15,067 nucleotides of DNA, taken from an uncultured Eubacteriales bacterium (lineage in GTDB: Bacteria; Bacillota; Clostridia; UBA1381; UMGS1253). Shown one piece after another: positions 7,107-14,275 of this stretch. Both the position numbers and the translations under genes were made by a program. The stretch covers positions 1-15,067 of the forward strand of contig URQR01000028.1 in assembly GCA_900550065.1 (NCBI GenBank), read 5' to 3'. Position 1 is the first letter of the stretch; each line of letters opens with the position of its first letter. A model generated the notes under the pieces. The model made no database searches and was not told where the DNA came from. It saw only the letters and a program-made list of their open reading frames with translations.

Positions 7107-8240
7107 TTATACCTTTTTACAAATTTTATTTAAAGCCAGCAGCGCACGGTCGACCTCCGAGCGGGTCGTATAATGCCCAAACGAGAAGCGCACTGTACCG
7201 CCGTGGTTTAACGTGCCGAGCGTTTCGTGCGCCAGCGGCGCGCAGTGCAGTCCGCTCCGAACCGCTATCTTGTATTCCTGGTCTAAAATTTGAGCCGTCT
7301 CGACAGCGCTCTTCCCTTTTATATTCAGGCTTACAACGCCGACGCCCCGCTCCGGCGCGCCGCCGTAAAGCGTGATACCGCCGATTTGCCGCACGCCGTC
7401 CACAAACTGCTTCGCAAGCGCGCGCTCATGTGCTAAAATGGATTCCACGCCAATCTTTCTGACGTATTTAATCCCTTCGCCAAGCGCGGCAATAGCGGGC
7501 ATATTTGCCGTACCGCTCACGAGCCGGTCCGGCATGAAATCCGGCTGCTCCTTGCTCTCCGAGCTGCTGCCGCTTCCGCCTTCAATAATTGTGTCGAGCA
7601 ACAGACCCTCGCGCACGTAGAGCCCGCCCGTACCAAGCGGCCCCATCAGCGACTTATGCCCCGCAAACGCCAACATGTCAATCTGCATCGTTTCTACATC
7701 AATCGGGACGACGCCCGCGCTCTGCGCGCTGTCCACTAAAAACAAAATCCCGTTTTGCCGCGCAATTTTTCCAATTGCCGCAATATCCTGTAAGCTGCCG
7801 CACACATTTGACGCGTGGTTTACAACGATTAGTCCCGTGTTCGGCCGGATAGCGCGCGCAATATCAATTGGGTTGACGTAGCCTTCCCTGTCCGCACGCA
7901 CGATTGTGTACGGCGCGCCGCAGGCATATACCGGACGCGCGGCTGAATTATGTTCCATAGAGGTCATAATGACATGCGGCTTGTTTTTTGTACAGCCTTT
8001 AATCGCCATATTGAGCGCCAGCGTCGTATTACACGTAAACGCAATGTTTTCCGGCTGTGCGATATGAAAAAGCAGCGCCGCCTGTTCCGCGGCCTCATAA
8101 ATGTAATTTGCGGCAGCGAGAGAAAGCGTGCTTGCCCCCCGCCCCGCGTTTGCGCTGTGCTTTTTGGTCAGCACAGCAAGCGTATTATAGACCTGCGGCG
8201 GCTTTTTATGAGACGTCGCCGCTGTATCGAGATAAATCAT
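7107..8240 (-). CDS. Class V PLP aminotransferase, cysteine desulfurase-like (EF2568-type)
   Basis: This 377-residue cytoplasmic enzyme probably removes sulfur (or selenium) from cysteine to give a persulfide and alanine. Landmarks are N-terminal IYLDTAATS, His97 (SMEHNS), Asp170 (FLVDSAQS, contacting the PLP ring), the Schiff-base Lys196 in AFAGHKS, the GGSGSSSES region, and a catalytic-loop Cys333 in RSGLHCAPLAHETLG, followed by GGTVRFSFGHY. The RSGLHCAP and GTVR features point to the EF2568-type subfamily rather than to housekeeping IscS or SufS. Its ATG overlaps the stop of the DUF3343 gene by 4 bases (ATGA), so the two are translationally coupled and probably function together. Family enzymes of this type have been linked to selenium-dependent molybdenum hydroxylase systems; nothing else from such a system is in the window, so the physiological partner is open. 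Confidence 0.9.
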   Translation of the reverse strand: MIYLDTAATSHKKPPQVYNTLAVLTKKHSANAGRGASTLSLAAANYIYEAAEQAALLFHIAQPENIAFTCNTTLALNMAIKGCTKNKPHVIMTSMEHNSAARPVYACGAPYTIVRADREGYVNPIDIARAIRPNTGLIVVNHASNVCGSLQDIAAIGKIARQNGILFLVDSAQSAGVVPIDVETMQIDMLAFAGHKSLMGPLGTGGLYVREGLLLDTIIEGGSGSSSESKEQPDFMPDRLVSGTANMPAIAALGEGIKYVRKIGVESILAHERALAKQFVDGVRQIGGITLYGGAPERGVGVVSLNIKGKSAVETAQILDQEYKIAVRSGLHCAPLAHETLGTLNHGGTVRFSFGHYTTRSEVDRALLALNKICKKV

Positions 8241-8494
8241 ATGGATTCATACACCTTCTGTCCGTCTATTTCGCCTTCGGCAAAAGCCGCCTTAATCTGT
8301 ATTCCGTATTGGGCGGCAGTCTGCCGCATCAAATTAAAGTCGTGAAGCTTGATCCGCAAGCAGTAGCTGCACCCGCGAATACCGAGGTCCGGAGGAAGCT
8401 GTACAACAGCGGCATAATCCGTCTGTTTTTGCATCAGCTTTTTCGCCCTGTTCGCCACCGTTACAGAACCAAACACTATCAAAGCATGATCCAC
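8237..8494 (-). CDS. DUF3343 putative Se/S carrier-like protein
   Basis: This is an 85-residue small cytoplasmic protein. It begins DHALIVFGSVTVANRAKKLM and continues with an LPPDLGIRGCSYCLRIK segment, matching the size and pattern of DUF3343, proposed to be sulfur or selenium carriers. Cys42 and Cys45 (GCSYC) are candidates for carrying a persulfide or selenide; the usual family motif I recall has a CG-type cysteine here, so the CxxC spacing is notable. The start is a GTG with GAAGGTGA upstream; the nearby ATG at 8487 is out of frame. It overlaps the downstream desulfurase by 4 bases, which supports a donor enzyme plus acceptor relationship. Function is inferred. Confidence 0.8.
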   Translation of the reverse strand: MDHALIVFGSVTVANRAKKLMQKQTDYAAVVQLPPDLGIRGCSYCLRIKLHDFNLMRQTAAQYGIQIKAAFAEGEIDGQKVYESI

Positions 8495-8573
8495 GCAGTC
8501 ACCTTCTTTTCTGATAAATTTATTTTCCGCCTGCCCGCCAGTTTCTTTTGGCCTTGCGACAACTCTTCAAAAT

Positions 8574-8602
8574 ATAGTATGCATCAAGAGGGCATTTTGC
8601 AA
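8574..8602 (-). promoter_or_regulatory. Putative promoter for the DUF3343-desulfurase operon
   Basis: On the minus strand, TTGCAA (8602-8597), a 17-base spacer and TACTAT (8579-8574) give a plausible sigma-A promoter, leaving a leader of about 70 bases before the GTG start. Confidence 0.5.
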
Positions 8603-8651
8603 CAACGCCAGCCATATAATAGTTGTATACAATTTTAAACGGGGTGATTGC

Positions 8652-9782
8652 ATGCTGTATGATAATAACCATCTCATATACGATGAAAAGGGGAATACTG
8701 TCCACTTTTTTCATACAAACACAGACGGCCTGTGTATGAAAGCCGGTGCGGGCGTACAGACGCTTCTCAAAGAAGCATACGCCGATTTCGACCTATGCCG
8801 CTGCGGCGGCGCGCTGCACATTGTGTGCCAGAGCATGGACGGCGATTTACTCTATTTAAAATACATCGACGAAAAATGGCACAAGTATACCTTGCTTGTT
8901 AGCAAAACAAAGGGCGCGTACGATAAGCATTTTTTTCTGTTGCCAACCGGGAATTGTATCCAGCTTTTTTACACTTTGCGCTCCGGCGGAAAACTACTTT
9001 TAGTGCAGCAGCTCCTTGCCGACGGCACAGTACCGCAGCCCGCAGTTATCGCTCCGATTCACGACTGTGAGAGACCCTTTTTTGCCGTCGCCGATAAAAG
9101 CCTCGACACCTGCATTTACTATCAAAACGAACAGGCCGTCTTCGGCTGTAAAACATACAAATGGTCCTCAAAATCGCTCGGCGAATTTACGCCCGTTTTT
9201 TCTACAGGCGGAGAAGCGCCGTACGCTGCGCTTGACTCTTTCGGCAGACAGCACATCTGCTGTGTGTCCGGAAAAGAAATCCTTTATAAGCAGCGCACAC
9301 TGGACCAAACATTTTCCAAAACATCACGGATTCCCCTTCCGGCGCACGGCGGTGGCGTCCTTCCCTATCTGCGCTTTGAAGAAGATAAAATTTATATTAT
9401 ATGGAAACAGGAACGCGGCGTTTTGTACGCGGGAAGCCAAAACGACGGCGAGACCTTCTGCGCGCCTGTGCGCCTGCTGTCGTCCGGCGCTGACCCGGTA
9501 CTGTTTTCCCTGCACAAAGACAATACGCGCCAGAGCGCGATTGGCTACTTTCTCAATGGAGAAATCAAATTTTACAACATTGCTGCGCCGCGTATGCAGC
9601 CGCCTGTGCTCAAACATACCTCCCCTGCGCAAGCGGCAAGGCCGACCGCCGCTTCGGACGCAGCCGCCGAATTAGAACGGGTAAAAAAAGCCGTCTCTAC
9701 GCTCGGGCGCGAGCTGAGCGAGCTGAAAAACAAAGTCGACCTTGCAATTTCTATGATAAACAAAAATAAAACGGGTGCATGA
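8652..9782 (+). CDS. Unrecognised protein: propeller-like repeats plus C-terminal coiled coil
   Basis: I do not recognise a named family for this 376-residue protein. The ATG is preceded by GGGGTGA. There is no signal peptide or transmembrane helix, so it appears cytoplasmic. From about residue 10 to 315, six or so units of 40-50 residues repeat a pattern of a hydrophobic strand, a turn with Gly/Asp, then a LxY strand: for example LHIVCQ..GDLLYLKY, IQLFYT..GKLLLVQQ, HICCVS..EILYKQR, IYIIWK..GVLYAGS and SAIGYF..GEIKFYN. The segment SQNDGETFCAP resembles an Asp-box (BNR) turn of sialidase-type propellers. Residues about 318-340 are an Ala/Pro/Thr linker, and 341-372 (LERVKKAVSTLGRELSELKNK) have heptad character suggesting a coiled coil and oligomerisation. 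It is divergent from the DUF3343 operon. Propeller fold and scaffold-like role are inferences. Confidence 0.8.
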   Translation: MLYDNNHLIYDEKGNTVHFFHTNTDGLCMKAGAGVQTLLKEAYADFDLCRCGGALHIVCQSMDGDLLYLKYIDEKWHKYTLLVSKTKGAYDKHFFLLPTGNCIQLFYTLRSGGKLLLVQQLLADGTVPQPAVIAPIHDCERPFFAVADKSLDTCIYYQNEQAVFGCKTYKWSSKSLGEFTPVFSTGGEAPYAALDSFGRQHICCVSGKEILYKQRTLDQTFSKTSRIPLPAHGGGVLPYLRFEEDKIYIIWKQERGVLYAGSQNDGETFCAPVRLLSSGADPVLFSLHKDNTRQSAIGYFLNGEIKFYNIAAPRMQPPVLKHTSPAQAARPTAASDAAAELERVKKAVSTLGRELSELKNKVDLAISMINKNKTGA

Positions 9783-9810
9783 CGCTGGTAGTAATTTTTA
9801 AGCAAATGTA

Positions 9811-9839
9811 TTGAAAAATGAGTAAAAGTTTGTTATAGT
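9811..9839 (+). promoter_or_regulatory. Sigma-A promoter for the metallophosphoesterase gene
   Basis: TTGAAA (9811-9816), a 17-base spacer and TATAGT (9834-9839) lie in an AT-rich gap. The expected start is near 9846, giving a leader of roughly 65 bases before the TTG start codon. Confidence 0.75.
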
Positions 9840-9912
9840 AAATAAAAGAGTTGTAGTTTTATGTCAAGTTTTACATTTTAGCTGAAAATCTTACGCGGGA
9901 GAAGGTGGGCAG

Positions 9913-10782
9913 TTGGAAAAATACAAACGAATTTTTGCAAACTTCGTTCGTGTCACAATTGTTTTGATTGCCATTGCAGCAATCCTTTTCTCGTGGCTGT
10001 ATTATGAAAACATCGGCGTTACTTCATCTTCTTACAATATTTATTCGGCAAAGCTTCCCAGCGTTTTTGAAGGGTATAAGGTTGCGCTCCTTTCCGACTT
10101 TCACAATTCGGACAACTATGAAAAAATATATAAACACATTTCCGACCAAAAGCCGGATATTATTGTACTGGCCGGCGATATGATTTCGCGCAGCGACGAA
10201 AACCCGGAGAATTGGTACAATCTGTCGAGTCTGCTCGACCTTTTGAAGGGATATCCGATGTATTATTCGAGCGGGAATCACGAAAAATTTCTACCGCGTT
10301 ACAACGATTATATCGCGTTTTTGAAGGAGAAAGGCGTTACGCCGCTCGAATCGGAGCTGGTTGAAATCGAATACCGCGGGAGCAAAATCAACCTTATTGG
10401 CTACAAGGACAATCCCTTTTCAGAGGACGTTCTGCGCGTCGAACAAATGCAAAAAGAATTCTCAAATCTGCTGAAAAAGGCTAATGACCCGGATTTATTC
10501 AATATCCTAATCTGTCACCGGGCAACACTGTTCGACACTGTGTCTGAATTTCCGTTTGACCTTGTCCTGTCCGGGCACACGCACGGCGGACAGATTGGCG
10601 TCCCGGGCTTAAACAAGCTTGTGCTAAAATACAAATATGGCATTGATAACTATGTCAAGGGCTATTACCGCAACGGCGATTCACAGATGGTGGTTAGCGG
10701 CGGTCTTTCAAAAATACCGACGGAGCCGCGTTTTTTCAATAATCCCGAGGTTGTGTTCGTCACGCTCCGCACCGCAAGATAA
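9913..10782 (+). CDS. Membrane-anchored calcineurin-like metallophosphoesterase (YkuE-like)
   Basis: This 289-residue protein has an N-terminal transmembrane helix (about residues 12-29), with the catalytic domain probably outside the cytoplasm. All metal-binding motifs of the calcineurin-like phosphoesterase fold are present: SDFHN (Asp62, His64), AGDM (Asp89), SGNHE (Asn122, His123), ICHRA (His202) and SGHTHGGQ (His222, His224). The GHTHGGQ ending and single N-terminal helix resemble the YkuE-type group, for which phosphoesters of membrane lipids or wall precursors are suspected substrates. The start is a TTG with AGAAGG 7 bases upstream. The gene has its own promoter and terminator, so it is a single-gene unit. 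The substrate cannot be told from the sequence. Confidence 0.92.
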   Translation: MEKYKRIFANFVRVTIVLIAIAAILFSWLYYENIGVTSSSYNIYSAKLPSVFEGYKVALLSDFHNSDNYEKIYKHISDQKPDIIVLAGDMISRSDENPENWYNLSSLLDLLKGYPMYYSSGNHEKFLPRYNDYIAFLKEKGVTPLESELVEIEYRGSKINLIGYKDNPFSEDVLRVEQMQKEFSNLLKKANDPDLFNILICHRATLFDTVSEFPFDLVLSGHTHGGQIGVPGLNKLVLKYKYGIDNYVKGYYRNGDSQMVVSGGLSKIPTEPRFFNNPEVVFVTLRTAR

Positions 10783-10802
10783 TATACCACAAGATATACC
10801 TT

Positions 10803-10832
10803 CCCCGCATACACAATATGCGGGGATTTTTT
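10803..10832 (+). terminator. Intrinsic terminator after the metallophosphoesterase gene
   Basis: CCCCGCATA, a 5-base loop, TATGCGGGG, then ATTTTTT. The GC-rich 9-bp stem followed by a T-run is a classic Rho-independent terminator, ending 20 bases after the stop codon region and separating the MoxR operon. Confidence 0.93.
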
Positions 10833-10843
10833 ACAAAATCTAC

Positions 10844-10872
10844 TGGACAACTCCGTTTCGGCGTGATATATT
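10844..10872 (+). promoter_or_regulatory. Sigma-A type promoter for the MoxR operon
   Basis: TGGACA (10844-10849), 17 bases, TATATT (10867-10872). It starts 12 bases after the preceding terminator and 46 bases before the TTG start, so it is well placed to drive the whole moxR-DUF58-membrane protein block. Confidence 0.7.
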
Positions 10873-10917
10873 AAGCTTAATTGTGCAGCTTAAATCTACT
10901 ATTAGGAGGAATTTTTT

Positions 10918-11874
10918 TTGGACACAAATCAGGAATTTACACAGGTTGTCAGCGAGTTAAGAGACAACATTCAAAAGGTTATGATTGGAAAGCGTGAGGT
11001 CATCGACCTCGTTCTGACCGCGCTGCTTTCGCGCGGTCACGTATTATTGGAGGATGTGCCCGGCACAGGCAAGACCATGTTGGCAAAGTCGCTAGCAAAG
11101 TCACTCGACGCGTCGTTTGCACGTCTCCAGCTTACGCCCGACCTACTGCCGTCCGATGTGACGGGGCTCAATTACTTTGACCAAAAAGAGGGCGGCTTTG
11201 TGTTTTCGCCCGGGCCGGTCTTTTGCAATATTTTACTCGCGGATGAAATTAACCGCGCGACGCCGCGTACCCAATCGAGCCTGCTCGAATGTATGGAAGA
11301 GCATCAGGTCACGGTCGACGGCGTAACGCGTGTGCTTGAGCGTCCGTTTTTTGTGATTGCAACCCAAAACCCTGTCGAAACCGCGGGTACCTTTCCTCTG
11401 CCGGAGGCACAACTCGACCGCTTTTTGCTGAAAATCAACATGGGCTTTCCAAGCCGCGAGGAAGAAGTGCAGATTATGCAGCGGTTTATGGAAACAAGCC
11501 CGCTCGGTACGCTTTCGGCCGTATGTGACCAACAAACCATCATATCCTTACAGGACGCGGTCAAAAAGGTATACATCCACCCGCTTCTGCAAACCTATAT
11601 CGCCGACCTTGCGCTTGCAACGCGCCAAAACAGTGCGGTCGCACTCGGCGTCAGCCCGCGCGGCAGCCTCGCAATGCTGAACGCTTGCCGGGCGTATGCG
11701 CTCTTGCAGGGACGCGGCTATGTCGTGCCGGAAGATATTAAAACGCTTGCTGCGCCGGTGTTTGCACACCGTCTCGTGCTGAGCGGCGACGTAACGGCGC
11801 TCGGTGCGGACAACATAATTGCAAACATACTTTCCGCCACAGCAGTTGCAACGGAAGACTGGGACAAAAGATAG
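10918..11874 (+). CDS. MoxR family AAA+ ATPase
   Basis: This 318-residue cytoplasmic ATPase starts at a TTG with AGGAGGA 7 bases upstream, which decides the start. The AAA core has Walker A EDVPGTGKT (residues 45-53, Lys52), Walker B LLADEINRA (Asp109, Glu110), sensor 1 ATQNP (148-152), TFPLPEAQLDRF after it, and a sensor 2 region GVSPRGS in the helical lid. MoxR ATPases are thought to act as chaperones that mature or insert metal centres or assemble complexes together with DUF58 or von Willebrand A partners. A DUF58 gene follows after 13 bases, giving the standard pair. The client of this particular system is unknown. Confidence 0.96.
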   Translation: MDTNQEFTQVVSELRDNIQKVMIGKREVIDLVLTALLSRGHVLLEDVPGTGKTMLAKSLAKSLDASFARLQLTPDLLPSDVTGLNYFDQKEGGFVFSPGPVFCNILLADEINRATPRTQSSLLECMEEHQVTVDGVTRVLERPFFVIATQNPVETAGTFPLPEAQLDRFLLKINMGFPSREEEVQIMQRFMETSPLGTLSAVCDQQTIISLQDAVKKVYIHPLLQTYIADLALATRQNSAVALGVSPRGSLAMLNACRAYALLQGRGYVVPEDIKTLAAPVFAHRLVLSGDVTALGADNIIANILSATAVATEDWDKR

Positions 11875-11887
11875 CCGGGGGCACAAA

Positions 11888-13006
11888 ATGGAAATCATAC
11901 TGATTATAGCCGGTGCAGCTCTGCTGTACTATTTGCAAAATTTGATTTATAAAAAATATTGGGACAGGGGGCTGTCTGTCAGCCTTCGGTTTTCGGATGC
12001 GACCTGCACCGAGGGCGGAAAAAACAGCCTTATCGAGGTTATTACAAACAGAAACTGGCTCCCGCTCCCCGTTTTGCGCGTACGGTTCAAGAGTGGGAAA
12101 TATCTGCGGTTTGCGGGCAGCGAAAACGTCAGCGTGTCGGACGGCAGTTACAAAAACGATATTTTTTCCGCTATGTTTTACCAGCGCATTACGCGCACAA
12201 TTCCCTTTGACTGTCTGCGGCGCGGTCTTTACAGGGTCGACACGGTCAACCTCGTTTCTTACAACCTATTTATGTCCTCCCCTCTTGTCAAGGATGTGCC
12301 GTGCGGCACGTCGTTTTTGGTGTACCCAAGAGGCGTTGACGCATCGCGCATTGCCGCGCCGTTCAACAAAATGATTGGAAGCGTTTTAACAAAACGGTTT
12401 TCTATGGAGGATCCGTTCGAATTTCGTGCCATCCGCGAGTACAGTAAATCCGACCCTATGAAGTCCATTAACTGGAAGGCATCGGCAAAAACGGGCGCGC
12501 TGAAGGTCAATGTACATAATTATACGAGCAGGCAAGAGGCCTGTATCCTCTTAAACTTCCAGTCCGACACGGCGTTTATTGACGATGCGCTCTATGAAGA
12601 GGCAATCCGGATTGCAAACAGCTTATCACACCTATTTATCAAAGCGGGCGTTCCCACCGGGCTCGTCAGCAACGGTACGGACGTCGAATCGCACGAGCTG
12701 TGCCATGTGGCCTGCGGTTCCGGCGAAAGCCATATCACCACAATCAAGACCGCGCTCGCGCGGATTTGTTATGACGGCAGTTTAGCGGATTTTTCCGAAC
12801 TATTGGCTAACCTACGGGCCAGCCAGTCCGACGATACGCTGTATGTACTCCTTTCCTTTTCCTGCAAAAAACAGCTGCAAGCCGAATTTGCACAGCTTTG
12901 CAATGGGAAAGACGGCTGCTTATGGATTGTGCCGCACAGGGCCGGCGAGAGAGACTTGCCCGCGCCGAGCGTAAACTACGATATCCATGGATGGGAGGTG
13001 GTGTAG
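11888..13006 (+). CDS. DUF58 domain protein
   Basis: This is a 372-residue protein beginning at ATG 11888 with a GGGGG stretch upstream; an open frame extends further 5' into moxR but lacks a ribosome binding site. One N-terminal hydrophobic helix (about 2-19) anchors it. After a beta-rich region, the DUF58 signature appears near residues 177-200: MEDPFEFRAIREYSKSDP then INWKASAKTGALKV. The remainder (ILLNFQSD, then LYEEAIRIANSLSHLF, TGLVSNG) follows the von Willebrand A-like fold usual for the family. Together with MoxR and the next gene it makes a conserved cassette. It overlaps neither neighbour but stops one base before the next start, suggesting coupled translation. Confidence 0.93.
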   Translation: MEIILIIAGAALLYYLQNLIYKKYWDRGLSVSLRFSDATCTEGGKNSLIEVITNRNWLPLPVLRVRFKSGKYLRFAGSENVSVSDGSYKNDIFSAMFYQRITRTIPFDCLRRGLYRVDTVNLVSYNLFMSSPLVKDVPCGTSFLVYPRGVDASRIAAPFNKMIGSVLTKRFSMEDPFEFRAIREYSKSDPMKSINWKASAKTGALKVNVHNYTSRQEACILLNFQSDTAFIDDALYEEAIRIANSLSHLFIKAGVPTGLVSNGTDVESHELCHVACGSGESHITTIKTALARICYDGSLADFSELLANLRASQSDDTLYVLLSFSCKKQLQAEFAQLCNGKDGCLWIVPHRAGERDLPAPSVNYDIHGWEVV

Positions 13007-13007
13007 G

Positions 13008-14261
13008 ATGATAAAAGACCGCGCACTCATGAAGGTCTATCTTCTCAAAATTTTGGCCTACACCCTGCCGTATCATGCAGTCGCATCGTTTCTGCTTTTT
13101 ATGGCCGGCTCGGACATGCGCGCCTGCCTGTATGCTTTCGTGCTTGTTGTTCCAGCGGTGCTGTGCCTGCTGGTAAGGCTAAAACTGCGTAATTATGTGT
13201 TGTTTTTCCTTTCGCATATTGGAATTGTGGCGCTCAGTTTACTGTGCAGCACAGTCGCAACCGAAAAAATCGTGTACGTGGCAGTTGTCTTTGTGATGTG
13301 CGGCGACTCATTCCGTATTGTATTTGGAAAAAAAGAAGAGTGGGAGCACCGGACATCGCGTATGTGCGTCGTCGTCTTTGTCGCCGGATACGCCGCGGCA
13401 TATGCGTTCGGCTACCACGCGCTGCTGCCGCTCTATATCTGGGAATTAGCCGCATTTTTGACGCTTTATTTTCTGGTACAGGGCAGTTTTCAAACATGGC
13501 ACTTTGTGACAAACAGCAAAGACACCGCCAATATGCCCGTCGGACAAATCCGCCGCGTCAGCACGCTGCTGCTGTTCACGTTTGGGCTTTTGTCCATCGG
13601 CATGATGCTGCTGATGGCACAAATCCCTATTGACATGCCGTGGGCTGAGCTGGAAAACGCCCTGCGCGCTGTCGTCGCAGGGATTTTCACCGTGGTATCA
13701 TGGATATATGCGCCGATTGCTAACTTACAAAACAGCAGCAGCGGGCAAACGCAGAGCAGCGCACACGCCGTCGGACCATGGGCGCAGGCGGGCGACCCCT
13801 CCGCGCTCGGACAGCTGCTCGAACATGTTTTTTACATCGTCTTTCTCGCGCTTGCAATTGCGGCGGTTATCTTTGCGCTCGGGTTTGTGTTTTACCGCCT
13901 GCAAAGACGGTTTACAGAAAAAAGCCAGCTGGAATCTGACGTTACAGAATCAATTAATGCCGATGTCGTCGAAAATAGAATCGGGCGCATCGGCTCTGGC
14001 TTTCGGCGGATTTTTACGCCGGAATCCAACGAACAAAAGGCGCGCAGGGCATACAAAAAGTATGTAAACCGGCGGCGCGGTAAAGGCGTCGACATTCCGC
14101 CTGCGGCGACGCCCGCTGAAATCAGCGCGCAGATTGGCGCGCTCGGCGAGTTAGGCGACGCGCAAATACGTACCGTCTATGAGAAGGCGCGTTACAGTGA
14201 TGACAGTATATCAAGCGACGACCTACTCGCTATGAAGCGCGCAAAAAATAAACGAAAATAA
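13008..14261 (+). CDS. Polytopic membrane protein with DUF4129-like C-terminal region
   Basis: This is a 417-residue protein starting at ATG 13008, with GGGAGGTGG 6 bases upstream inside the end of the DUF58 gene. Roughly eight or nine hydrophobic helices span residues 10-240, and one more spans 270-297. The cytoplasmic tail after residue 340 (ARRAYKKYVNRRRGKG, then PPAATPAEISAQIG, then TVYEKARYSDDSI) matches the general pattern of DUF4129 (R-x-Y-x-x basic run, TPxE, YExARY). In many such operons the third gene is a transglutaminase-DUF4129 protein. Here no extracellular transglutaminase core (Cys-His-Asp) is visible in the short loops, so this looks like a version without the enzyme. Its role is presumably assembly of an envelope complex with MoxR and DUF58. 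Confidence 0.8.
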   Translation: MIKDRALMKVYLLKILAYTLPYHAVASFLLFMAGSDMRACLYAFVLVVPAVLCLLVRLKLRNYVLFFLSHIGIVALSLLCSTVATEKIVYVAVVFVMCGDSFRIVFGKKEEWEHRTSRMCVVVFVAGYAAAYAFGYHALLPLYIWELAAFLTLYFLVQGSFQTWHFVTNSKDTANMPVGQIRRVSTLLLFTFGLLSIGMMLLMAQIPIDMPWAELENALRAVVAGIFTVVSWIYAPIANLQNSSSGQTQSSAHAVGPWAQAGDPSALGQLLEHVFYIVFLALAIAAVIFALGFVFYRLQRRFTEKSQLESDVTESINADVVENRIGRIGSGFRRIFTPESNEQKARRAYKKYVNRRRGKGVDIPPAATPAEISAQIGALGELGDAQIRTVYEKARYSDDSISSDDLLAMKRAKNKRK

Positions 14262-14275
14262 GGGGTGAGGCATTT

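Noticed and set aside
8613..8621. CATATAATA resembling a sigma-K type -10 element upstream of the propeller-like gene
   Set aside because: No matching -35 element lies at the right distance, and such AT-rich strings are common in intergenic DNA.
8623..8632. Perfect 10-bp palindrome TTGTATACAA in the divergent intergenic region
   Set aside because: It is short and AT-rich, so it is expected by chance; no second copy or promoter overlap supports a binding site.
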